This document shows positions 43,006-49,886 of a stretch of 64,000 bases of DNA, piece by piece. The DNA is from Crossiella sp. CA-258035 (GTDB lineage: Bacteria > Actinomycetota > Actinomycetes > Mycobacteriales > Pseudonocardiaceae). The notes under the pieces were generated by a model, which worked only from the letters and a program-made list of their open reading frames with translations, was not told the DNA's origin and did not search any database. The first letter of the stretch is position 1, and every line of letters starts with the position of its first letter. The stretch lies in contig NZ_CP116413.1 of the NCBI RefSeq assembly GCF_030064675.1, positions 4,992,001 to 5,056,000 of the forward strand. Direction: 5' to 3'. Made by a program: the position numbers and the translations under genes.

Positions 43006-43503
43006 TCAGACCAGGAAGGTGCGGTCGAAGGAGCAGTTCAGCACCGGGGTGTTCAGACCGGTGCACTGACGGGGCGCCTGCCGCCAGACCTGGCCCTGGG
43101 GCGCGATCAGCGTGGTGGTGTAGCCGAGGATCTGCTCGGCGCCACGGGTCACCGGGGAGTGGGTGGCTGAGCTGACGCCCTGGTAGAGGTAGGCGAACCC
43201 GAACCGGGGTCCGGCCTGCTCGACCTGGCGGGTCTCGGAGTAGAGGGTCGCCTGGCCGGTCATGATCACCGGCAGGCCGCAGTTCGTGCGGCCCTGGAAC
43301 GAGATCCGGACGTTCTGGGTGTCCGAGGGCCACTGCGCCCTCAGCTGGATGGTGCAGATGGTGGCAGCCGAGACACCCTGGGCGCGGACCTGGAACTGGT
43401 CGCTGATCACCGTGTCGGGAATCGGGGCGGCATTGGCGGAGACGCCGGCGACCAGCGTGGTCAGGCCGACGAACGCGGCGACTACCAGTGCGCGCAACCG
43501 CAT
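43006..43503 (-). CDS. Small secreted protein, unknown
   Basis: A 165-residue exported protein that I do not recognise. A signal peptide (MRLRALVVAAFVGLTTLVA..., cleavage near ANAAP) is followed by a beta-rich domain with QAxGVSAATICTIQLRAQWP, FQGRTNCGLPV and two late Cys (PRQCTGLNTP and LNCSFDRTF), so two disulfides are possible. GGAGGTAA precedes the ATG by nine bases. It is the first of several small secreted genes in a row. Confidence 0.75.
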   Translation of the reverse strand: MRLRALVVAAFVGLTTLVAGVSANAAPIPDTVISDQFQVRAQGVSAATICTIQLRAQWPSDTQNVRISFQGRTNCGLPVIMTGQATLYSETRQVEQAGPRFGFAYLYQGVSSATHSPVTRGAEQILGYTTTLIAPQGQVWRQAPRQCTGLNTPVLNCSFDRTFLV

Positions 43504-43628
43504 GACTTCTTACCTCCGAAATGGGGGTGGACTTGCTAACGGTCACTATTCAGACATGCCGACCGGCTACCGGTCCAGTAATTCCGACTGCGATCAATCG
43601 GGGATACCGAGCGTCTGTGTGCAAGCAA

Positions 43629-44042
43629 TTACCGGGGTTGGATGTCGAAAACCGGACCGGTGGATGCGGCGAGTACGCACTGGTTGGGGTAAGTGCGCTG
43701 GAATCGAATCGGGCGCCCCTGCCAGTGCCCGCGGGCGGTGGCCGTCACCGGGCGGTAGTCACGCGGGCAGCCGGGATTCGCCGGATCGCCGGGCAACTGG
43801 GCGAAGTCACCGTTTGCCCTGGTCAGATCGGCGCAGGCGGCTGCGGCGCGGGGGTGGTCGCCGCCGGGCGGCTGGCAGGTGAGGGTGCGGCGGTGCGCGA
43901 CCGGGGCCGGTTCCTCACCCTCGGCGATGGTCAGCGTCAGGCGGCTGGACTGAGCCGGTCCGGCATTCACCGGCCCGGCGATCAGCCCGGCCCCGGAAAT
44001 GGCCGCGAGAACAGCGGCGGTCGCGAACAAGCGTTGGCGCAT
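43629..44042 (-). CDS. SSI-family subtilisin inhibitor-like protein
   Basis: A 137-residue exported serine-protease inhibitor of the Streptomyces subtilisin inhibitor family. After the signal peptide (RQRLFATAAVLAAISGAG) come the family features TLTCQPPGGDHPRAAAACADL and GDPANPGCPRDYRPV, RGHWQGRPIRFQRTYPNQCVL and STGPVF. The reactive site is probably in the DYRPVTATA loop region. GGAGG is seven bases upstream of the ATG. It probably limits the host's own or competitors' secreted proteases. A strong hairpin lies in its 5' region. Confidence 0.9.
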   Translation of the reverse strand: MRQRLFATAAVLAAISGAGLIAGPVNAGPAQSSRLTLTIAEGEEPAPVAHRRTLTCQPPGGDHPRAAAACADLTRANGDFAQLPGDPANPGCPRDYRPVTATARGHWQGRPIRFQRTYPNQCVLAASTGPVFDIQPR

Positions 44043-44063
44043 AGTGTTGCCTCCACACAGAAA

Positions 44064-44094
44064 ACCGACGGGAGCGGTTCTCGCTCCCGTCGGT
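44064..44094 (-). terminator. Strong hairpin between the DUF6292 gene and the SSI gene
   Basis: ACCGACGGGAGCG-5-CGCTCCCGTCGGT is a perfect 13-bp stem. On the minus strand it is followed by TTTTC, so it acts as an intrinsic terminator for the DUF6292 gene; it ends only 22 bp before the SSI start codon, so it would also be the start of, or an attenuator in, any SSI message. Confidence 0.7.
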
Positions 44095-44154
44095 ATACGC
44101 GTGGGACAATTCAAAGCTCGCGCCCAGGACGGCGGAACCCACTGAAAGCAGGAG

Positions 44155-44586
44155 TCAGACCGTTTCGGCGTGTTCCCGGTAGGCGGCCAGCCCCTCGACC
44201 AGTCGCGCGCGGGAGGTCGCGCGCAACCGCGGCGGGCCGGGCTGACCGAGCCGGTGCTCCCCGGCGCGCACGTCGTCGAGGAACCCGCGCACCTCGGCCG
44301 GTGCGGGCAGCAGGGCGTCGCCGAAGTAGGCCAGGGTGATCAGGTCCTCGCCAGTGCGGGACTCCAGGGCGGCGTACCAGCCCTGGCCTTCGTCCCACAG
44401 CAGCGCCAGGTCGAGGCCGGGGAAGCGTTCCAGCCGCCAGTCCAGCGCCAGGTAGGCCGAGGCGGGCGACTCGGGGTCGATCGTGCAGGATTCAAGGCCG
44501 ATACCGAGCAGTCGCGCCACTTCCGCGATGTAACCCTGCAGGCCGCGCGCGAAGGCGTGTTCGGTATCCATCACCGCACCCGTCAT
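44155..44586 (-). CDS. DUF6292 family protein
   Basis: A 143-residue protein with GLQGYIAEVARLLGIGLESC, SAYLALDWRLERFPGLDLALL, WDEGQGWYAALESRTGED and AEVRGFLDDV, the layout of DUF6292 proteins, which are very common in actinomycetes and often near regulators or conservon-like genes. Function unknown; no signal peptide, so cytosolic. The ATG at 44586 follows GAGGGGG closely. Confidence 0.8.
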   Translation of the reverse strand: MTGAVMDTEHAFARGLQGYIAEVARLLGIGLESCTIDPESPASAYLALDWRLERFPGLDLALLWDEGQGWYAALESRTGEDLITLAYFGDALLPAPAEVRGFLDDVRAGEHRLGQPGPPRLRATSRARLVEGLAAYREHAETV

Positions 44587-44695
44587 GGCCCCCTCTTTCC
44601 ATTTGTGGCTCATAGTTCGTGCCAGAGGGATTCACCGGATGCCCGTACCGCAAACTCTTGCAGGACAAGATTCTTGGGTGGTGTGGATCACCGTT

Positions 44696-44726
44696 GGTGC
44701 CGGCGGTCGGCGCGGCCGCCGGCACC
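44696..44726 (-). terminator. Hairpin terminator after the I36 inhibitor gene
   Basis: GGTGCCGGCGG-9-CCGCCGGCACC forms a perfect 11-bp stem about 30 bp after the stop codon of the minus-strand gene at 44758. Confidence 0.65.
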
Positions 44727-44757
44727 GGTGACCCGGTTCTTCGGTGGAGCCTGCGGA

Positions 44758-45141
44758 TCAGTACACGTAGACGCTGTTGGCCGCGATGTCGATCGAGGAG
44801 TCACCGCTGCCGGGGCTGATCGGGTAGGGCCGCCCGGTGCAGTCCCGGCTGGTGAACAGGGACGCGGTGCGCGAGCCGTTGTTGAAGCCGGACTTGGCCC
44901 GGCCCTCACCCCACTTGTGGTCGAACAGGTTGACGCAGGTGCCACGCTCGGGGTCGAGCGCCCGCACGTTGAACGGGTTGCCCTGGAAGTTCTCCTGGTC
45001 CCACAGGCACAAGGCGCCGGAGTGCGGACAGGGCGAGGCGGGCGCCGCCGCGGCGGTGCCGGCCAGCGCGGAACCGGCCAGCGCGGTCACCGCGAACGCG
45101 GTGAGGACCAGCCGGGCGGTACGGGAAACGGACTTGCGCAC
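44758..45141 (-). CDS. Peptidase inhibitor family I36 protein
   Basis: A 127-residue exported protein of the I36 (SMI, beta-gamma crystallin-like) inhibitor family. After a signal peptide (RLVLTAFAVTALAGSALAG) come GALCLWDQENFQGNPFNV, GTCVNLFDHKWGEGRAKSG, NNGSRTASLF and DCTGRPYPI. Four cysteines give two disulfides. GTG at 45141 has GGAGG five bases upstream. With the SSI gene nearby it suggests a local set of secreted protease inhibitors. Confidence 0.88.
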   Translation of the reverse strand: MRKSVSRTARLVLTAFAVTALAGSALAGTAAAAPASPCPHSGALCLWDQENFQGNPFNVRALDPERGTCVNLFDHKWGEGRAKSGFNNGSRTASLFTSRDCTGRPYPISPGSGDSSIDIAANSVYVY

Positions 45142-45355
45142 GACAACCTCCAGACACGGCCCCGGTCCAGGGACACCGGCGGCCGCCCCCGGACCGAGGA
45201 GTGGATACCTCGGTGGTGAGTCCTCGGTTGCGAGGACGAGGGCAGGAAGCACCGCGACCCCCGCCCCGGCCCACGCCGCGGAAAGGGCTTGCAGTCCCCC
45301 AGGACCTCACCACAGAGCCTGGCACGAACCGGACGTCCCGTCCATGCCCGGAGAG

Positions 45356-46528
45356 TTAAGCACCGAAGTGGACGAATGGCCCCCAGACCGCGATGAACAG
45401 GCCGTGACGGTGCGCGGCGCCAACGACCTGGGCGAGTGAGCAGGCGTCCGGGACGCCGACCAGAGCGCGGTGGAGGTGGGCGAGCAGGTCGGCGGTGTGG
45501 GCGGGGTCGGGCAGGGGCCAGAGCGCGCCGAGAACGGGGAGGGTGTCGAAGGCGGCCAGGCGTCCCCCGGAGAGGATGACGAGGGGGTCCGCGGAGGGTC
45601 CCGGGGACGGCTGATGTTCCAGGAACGGCTCGCGTTCCAGGGGCGGCTGGCGATCCAGGGACAGCTGGCGGTCCAAGGGTGGCTCGCGATCCAGGGACGG
45701 CTGCCAGCCTGACCGTGGTTGCGGTCCCAGGGACGGATCGCGATCTCCGGACGGGTGGCGATCCGGGGACAGCTCACGATCCGGGGACAGCTCGCGATCC
45801 AGGGACGGCTGGCGATCCAGGGACGGCTGGCGATCTGGGAGCAGCTCGCGATCCGGGAAGAGCTGGCGATCCAGGGACGGCTGCCGGTCCGAAGGGGGTT
45901 GCGGTCCCGGGGACGCGGGGCGGTGGCCGAGCAGGACCGTGCTGCGCCACGGCTCGTCCGCGTCCATGATCCCGTGGCAGGTCCGCCGCTCACCCACCCC
46001 ACCGCGCACACCGTCCCGCACCCCATCCCGCGTACCGTCCCGCAACCCACCCGCCGCCCCCTCCCCCAGCGACACCGGCAGCATCGCCGGGGCGTGCACC
46101 GGCACCCGCACCGACAGGTCCAGCAGCACGCACGCCGGTGTCCCCTCGACCAGCGCCGTGTGCAACGGCAGGTACAGGATCTCGCCGACCGGGGCCAGTT
46201 CCACCTTGGTGCCGCGCAGGTCCGGCCACTCGGTCAGGATCGGGGTCCAGATCAGGTGGCCGGTGGTGGTCAGGGACTCGGTGAGCAGGCGGATCCGGGT
46301 GGCGGCGTCCAGGGGCGCGGGGCCGGTTGCCTTGGCCAGGGTCTGGACGGCGGCGGTGACCTCGGGGGTGCTCAGCCCCGGGAGCTCCAGGGTGCCGGTG
46401 ATGGCGCCGGTGTCGCCGCCCACGGCCTGCCGGACGGCGACGCCCGCGTGCGGGCCCGCCATCAGGTAGAGCAGGGTGCGCTGTGCCGGTTCGGCGAGCG
46501 TGGCCCGCCCCGGCCGGAACCAGGACAA
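45356..46528 (-). CDS. CHAT-like protein with hexapeptide repeat insertion
   Basis: A 390-residue protein with no clear match to a complete family. The middle part (ELAPVGEILYLPLHTALVEG, then VRVPVHAPAMLP) and the C-terminus (LVILSGGRLAAFDTLPVLGA, LWPLPDPAHTADLLAHL and AVWGPFVHFGA) resemble the strand-helix order of CHAT (caspase-like) domains. The His motif may be RTCHG near residue 185, but the position of the expected Cys (LSAC) reads LSGG, so it is probably not an active protease. Between them sits an insertion of roughly 100 residues of DRQPSL/DRELSP hexapeptides, encoded by 18-bp repeats. The start is TTG with GAGGGGG upstream. Overall function is not known. Confidence 0.55.
   Translation of the reverse strand: MSWFRPGRATLAEPAQRTLLYLMAGPHAGVAVRQAVGGDTGAITGTLELPGLSTPEVTAAVQTLAKATGPAPLDAATRIRLLTESLTTTGHLIWTPILTEWPDLRGTKVELAPVGEILYLPLHTALVEGTPACVLLDLSVRVPVHAPAMLPVSLGEGAAGGLRDGTRDGVRDGVRGGVGERRTCHGIMDADEPWRSTVLLGHRPASPGPQPPSDRQPSLDRQLFPDRELLPDRQPSLDRQPSLDRELSPDRELSPDRHPSGDRDPSLGPQPRSGWQPSLDREPPLDRQLSLDRQPPLEREPFLEHQPSPGPSADPLVILSGGRLAAFDTLPVLGALWPLPDPAHTADLLAHLHRALVGVPDACSLAQVVGAAHRHGLFIAVWGPFVHFGA
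45604..45910. repeat. 18-bp tandem repeats inside the CHAT-like gene
   Basis: The plus strand shows degenerate 18-bp units around CTGGCGATCCAGGGACGG, repeated about 14-17 times from 45604 to 45910. Nearly identical copies occur at 45796-45840. The reading frame is kept. Confidence 0.85.
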
Positions 46529-46551
46529 GCCGGTTCCCCCTCACCACAAGT

Positions 46552-46609
46552 GTCCACTGTGGACCAGGTCGTGTCCCGTGGATCTCGTGCGATCCACGGG
46601 ACCCGACCT
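46552..46609. promoter_or_regulatory. Palindrome and long inverted repeat upstream of the CHAT-like gene
   Basis: GTCCACTGTGGAC (46552-46564), one of the recurrent palindromes, is followed by GTCCCGTGGATC-6-GATCCACGGGAC with a further matching AGGTCG/CGACCT (46566-46609, one mismatch). They lie 24-80 bp upstream of the CHAT-like start. The second is a strong hairpin that might end the convergent traffic or act in the 5' leader. Confidence 0.6.
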
Positions 46610-46765
46610 AGCACAGTCTCCGGTCGCTGACTGCCGTCAGCATCGGTGAGAGCGTCCGCGGTCCGCGACGGCCGGATGCCCGATCGGTATCTGCCGCGGG
46701 GTTTCCTGCCCTCTCCGCCGCCCCATCGGGCAGCGCGTTCACCTGTCCGGACTCGCCCGTTCCGC

Positions 46766-48397
46766 TCAAGAGCGCACGGTGCGGCCCCGGTCGATGATCG
46801 CCTTGAGGTCCAGGCCCGGCGGCAGGGTGCCGAAGGCCACGCCCCAGTCGCCGGCCAGCCTGCTGGCGCAGAAGGCCTCGGCGACCGCGGGGTTGCCGTG
46901 GCGGAGGAGCTGCACGCCTTGCAGCAGCAGTGCCATCCGTTCCACCACGCGGCGGGCGCGGGCCTCGATGTCGGTGAGGTCGCTCAACTCGGCGCGCACC
47001 TTCGCCGCGAAGGCGTCCAGCCTCGGGTCCAGGCCGCGGGCGGTGTCCACCTCGGCGAAGTAGGCCCGCACGGTCTCCGGCTGGCGGCCCATGGCGCGCA
47101 GGGCGTCCAGGGCGGCCACGTTGCCGGAGCCCTCCCAGATCGACATCAGCGGGGCCTCGCGGTAGAGCCTGGGCATGCCGGACTCCTCCACGTAGCCGTT
47201 GCCGCCCAGGCATTCCAGCGCCTCGGCCGCGTGCGCGGGGCCGCGTTTGCACAGCCAGTACTTCGACACCGCCAGGCCGATCCGGCGGAACAGCGCCTCC
47301 TGCTCGTCGCCGCGCTGGGCGCGGTCGGTGGCCCCGGCCAGGCGCATCGCCATGGTGGTGGCGGCCTCGGACTCGATCACCAGGTCGGCCAGCACGGTGG
47401 CCATCAGCGGCTGGTCGACCAGGGCTTTGCCGAAGGCCCAGCGGTGGGTGGCGTGGTGCACCGCCTGCACCACCCCGGCGCGCATCCCGGCCGCCGAGCC
47501 CAGACAGCAGTCCAGCCGGGTCATGTTGACCATCTCGATGATGGTGCGGACCCCGCGGCCCTCCTCGCCGACCAGGTAGCCCACCGCGTCCTCGTACTCG
47601 ATCTCGGCGGAGGCGTTGGACTTGTTGCCCAGCTTGTCCTTCAGCCGCTGCAGCCGGATCCGGTTGCGGGTGCCGTCGGGCAGCACCCTGGGCAGCAGGA
47701 AGCAGGACAGGCCACCGGGCGCCTGGGCCAGGGTGAGGAACACATCCGACATCGGCGCGCTGGTGAACCACTTGTGCCCCACCAGGGTGTACGCGCCGTC
47801 GCCGATGGGAGTGGCGCTGGTGGTGTTGGCCCTGACGTCGGAGCCACCCTGCTTCTCCGTCATCGACATGCCCGCGATCAGCCCGCGCTTGCCCGAGGGC
47901 TCGCGCAGCCCGAAGTCGTACTCCGTGGCGGCGAGCAGCGGTTCGTAGCGCGTGGCCAGCTCGGGGGTGGCGCGCAACGCGGGCACGGCGGCGTAGGTCA
48001 TCGAGATCGGGCAGCTGTGGCCCGGCTCGACCTGGCCCCAGGCGAAGAACTTGGCCGCGCGGGCCACGTGCGCGCCCGACCGCGTGTCCCGCCAGGGCGC
48101 GGCGTGCAGGCCGTGGCCGACCGCGACCGTCATCAGCTGGTGCCAGGCCGGGTGGAACTCGACCTCGTCGATCCGGTGCCCGTACCGGTCGTGCGTGCGC
48201 AGCACCGGCGGGTGGTCATTGGCCTGCCGGCCCCACTCCTGGGCCTGCCCGCTGCCGGCCAGGCGGCCCAGCTCGTGCAACTCGGGCTCGGCCCAGCCCG
48301 CGCCTTCCCGGTGCAGCGCCTCCACCAGGGCCGGGTCGGCGGCGACGTCGTGGTCGAGCAGCGGGGGGACCTGGTTGGTGACCTCATGGGTGGGCAT
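46766..48397 (-). CDS. AidB-like acyl-CoA dehydrogenase
   Basis: A 543-residue acyl-CoA dehydrogenase of the AidB/DNA-alkylation response type (isovaleryl-CoA dehydrogenase-like, with a longer N-terminus and C-terminal domain). It contains SMTEKQGGSDVRANTT near residue 175, WFTSAPMSDVFLTLAQ, NKSNASAEIEYEDAVG, ECLGGNGYVEES and LMSIWEGSGNVAALD, all typical. FAD binds; activity in AidB is minor and it protects DNA. The ATG lies inside the 3' end of the tetR gene (14-bp overlap), so the regulator likely controls it. Confidence 0.9.
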   Translation of the reverse strand: MPTHEVTNQVPPLLDHDVAADPALVEALHREGAGWAEPELHELGRLAGSGQAQEWGRQANDHPPVLRTHDRYGHRIDEVEFHPAWHQLMTVAVGHGLHAAPWRDTRSGAHVARAAKFFAWGQVEPGHSCPISMTYAAVPALRATPELATRYEPLLAATEYDFGLREPSGKRGLIAGMSMTEKQGGSDVRANTTSATPIGDGAYTLVGHKWFTSAPMSDVFLTLAQAPGGLSCFLLPRVLPDGTRNRIRLQRLKDKLGNKSNASAEIEYEDAVGYLVGEEGRGVRTIIEMVNMTRLDCCLGSAAGMRAGVVQAVHHATHRWAFGKALVDQPLMATVLADLVIESEAATTMAMRLAGATDRAQRGDEQEALFRRIGLAVSKYWLCKRGPAHAAEALECLGGNGYVEESGMPRLYREAPLMSIWEGSGNVAALDALRAMGRQPETVRAYFAEVDTARGLDPRLDAFAAKVRAELSDLTDIEARARRVVERMALLLQGVQLLRHGNPAVAEAFCASRLAGDWGVAFGTLPPGLDLKAIIDRGRTVRS

Positions 48398-48992
48398 CGT
48401 GGGCTCCGATCGCGCGCAGGCAGAAGGAGATCAGGTTCGGGATGGTGTCCGGGTCGGCGTGCCCGGCGGCGAGTGGGCCGATCAGCACCTCGCCGACCGC
48501 GCCGACCAGCGCGGCCGCGGTGACCGCCGGGTTCTGCGGTGGCAGCTCGCCCCGTTCGACCGCGGTGGCCAGCACGCCGGAGACCAGGTCGCGGAAGGCG
48601 ACGCGGAAGCGCAGGCGCTCGCGTTCCACCGCGGCGTCGATGGGTTCGGCCAGCAGCGCGTAGGCCAGCCGGGGCGACTTCAGCGCGCGCCCGGCGAAGG
48701 TCTCCACCACCGCGACCACCCCGGCCCGGTGGTCCGGCGCGGCGGCCACGGCCTGGGCGACCGCGGCCACCTCGTGCCCGACCACCACCCGGAACGCCTC
48801 GGCCAGCAGGTCGGCCTTGTTCGGGAAGTGCAGGTACACCGAACCGGCCGCGACCCCGGCCCGCCTGGCCACGGCCGCGATCGAGCAACCGGCGTACCCG
48901 GCCTCGGCCAGCAGCTCCCTGGTCGCGCCCAGCACCCGGTCCCTGGTCGCGGCGCGGCGCGCGTCGACCGAAGGCGTGCGGCGGTACGGCAT
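48384..48992 (-). CDS. TetR-family regulator
   Basis: A 202-residue TetR repressor. The N-terminal helix-turn-helix is RELLAEAGYAGCSIAAVARR, followed by AGVAAGSVYLHFPNKADLLA; the C-terminal ligand-binding half is helical and variable. It overlaps the acyl-CoA dehydrogenase gene and probably regulates both through the palindrome upstream. Confidence 0.92.
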   Translation of the reverse strand: MPYRRTPSVDARRAATRDRVLGATRELLAEAGYAGCSIAAVARRAGVAAGSVYLHFPNKADLLAEAFRVVVGHEVAAVAQAVAAAPDHRAGVVAVVETFAGRALKSPRLAYALLAEPIDAAVERERLRFRVAFRDLVSGVLATAVERGELPPQNPAVTAAALVGAVGEVLIGPLAAGHADPDTIPNLISFCLRAIGAHDAHP

Positions 48993-49000
48993 ACAAGGAG

Positions 49001-49014
49001 TGAACCGCGATTCA
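49001..49014. promoter_or_regulatory. Candidate TetR operator
   Basis: TGAACCGCGATTCA, a 14-bp near-perfect palindrome (one mismatched pair), is 9 bp upstream of the tetR start and overlaps the 3' end of the STAS gene. Confidence 0.5.
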
Positions 49015-49773
49015 GTCCTTCATGCAAGCCAGTCCCAGCGAGGTCCACAGCACCACCGCGCCGTCGCCGGTCGGGGTGTGCCCGGAGACCGAGTCCCGCC
49101 AGGCCGGCACGGCCAGCGCGCTGCCGCCGCGCAGCAGCCCGCGCACCGAGACCACCATCCGCTGCACGTCGGTCCAGAACTGCAAGGTCACGCACTCACC
49201 CCGCTCGGCGGCGGTGTGCGCGACCAGGTCGGCGGCCACCGGCGGCAGCACCTCGGTCAGGCCGGGCAGCCGCCAGCTCTGGCAGATCTGCTCGGCGGCG
49301 GCCCTGGCCAGCAGCTCGCCGGAGGGCGAGGCCGGCACCGGCAGGCGTAGTCGCCGCCCGCGCGGACCGGTGTCCAGCGCGGCCATCGCCTCGGCCACGC
49401 TCTGGCAGGCCAGCACCCGTTCCGGCAGCCGCACCGCGGCGAAGATCAACCGCACCGAGGGGCTGGTGATGGCCAGCAGCACCGGCACCCCCGGCCAGTC
49501 GGCGACCTCGGCCGCGACCACGTCGAAGACCACCAGCAGCGCGGGCGAGGCGACCTTGATCTCGCCCAGCTCCACGATGATCGCCTTGGGCCGCTCCACC
49601 GCCAGGCCGAGCAGCAGCTGCCGCACCTCGTAACACGCGATCCGGTCCAGCTCGCCCGCCAGTCCGACGACCCGTACCCGCGCCTCGTCCCGAACCTCGA
49701 CATCCAGAAAACCGGTGCCGTCCACCGGGCGCCTCCTACCGAGTTGCCCTTCGCTGGGTACCGGAAGCGTCAC
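49012..49773 (-). CDS. STAS-domain protein with degenerate ATPase-like C-terminus
   Basis: A 253-residue protein of the anti-sigma-factor antagonist type. The N-terminal STAS domain shows VVGLAGELDRIACYEVRQLL and PKAIIVELGEIKVASPALLV, though the usual phosphorylated Ser position is not obvious. The C-terminal half (ARAAAEQICQSWRLPGLTEV, then LVAHTAAERGECVTLQFWTD) follows the HATPase/RsbW-like layout, but the N-box Asn (ELVTNA) is replaced by DLVAHT. It is a fused, probably inactive antagonist/kinase pair. GTG start at 49773 is tentative. Confidence 0.7.
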   Translation of the reverse strand: MTLPVPSEGQLGRRRPVDGTGFLDVEVRDEARVRVVGLAGELDRIACYEVRQLLLGLAVERPKAIIVELGEIKVASPALLVVFDVVAAEVADWPGVPVLLAITSPSVRLIFAAVRLPERVLACQSVAEAMAALDTGPRGRRLRLPVPASPSGELLARAAAEQICQSWRLPGLTEVLPPVAADLVAHTAAERGECVTLQFWTDVQRMVVSVRGLLRGGSALAVPAWRDSVSGHTPTGDGAVVLWTSLGLACMKD

Positions 49774-49886
49774 ACGGCGTGCTCTACCGGCACATCGGGA
49801 GTACTACTGCTTTTTGTGTTATTTGCAGTTTGCATGTGTCTGTAACCATCCCCAGCAAGATGATCATCTACGGAGAGTGCCGTAAT

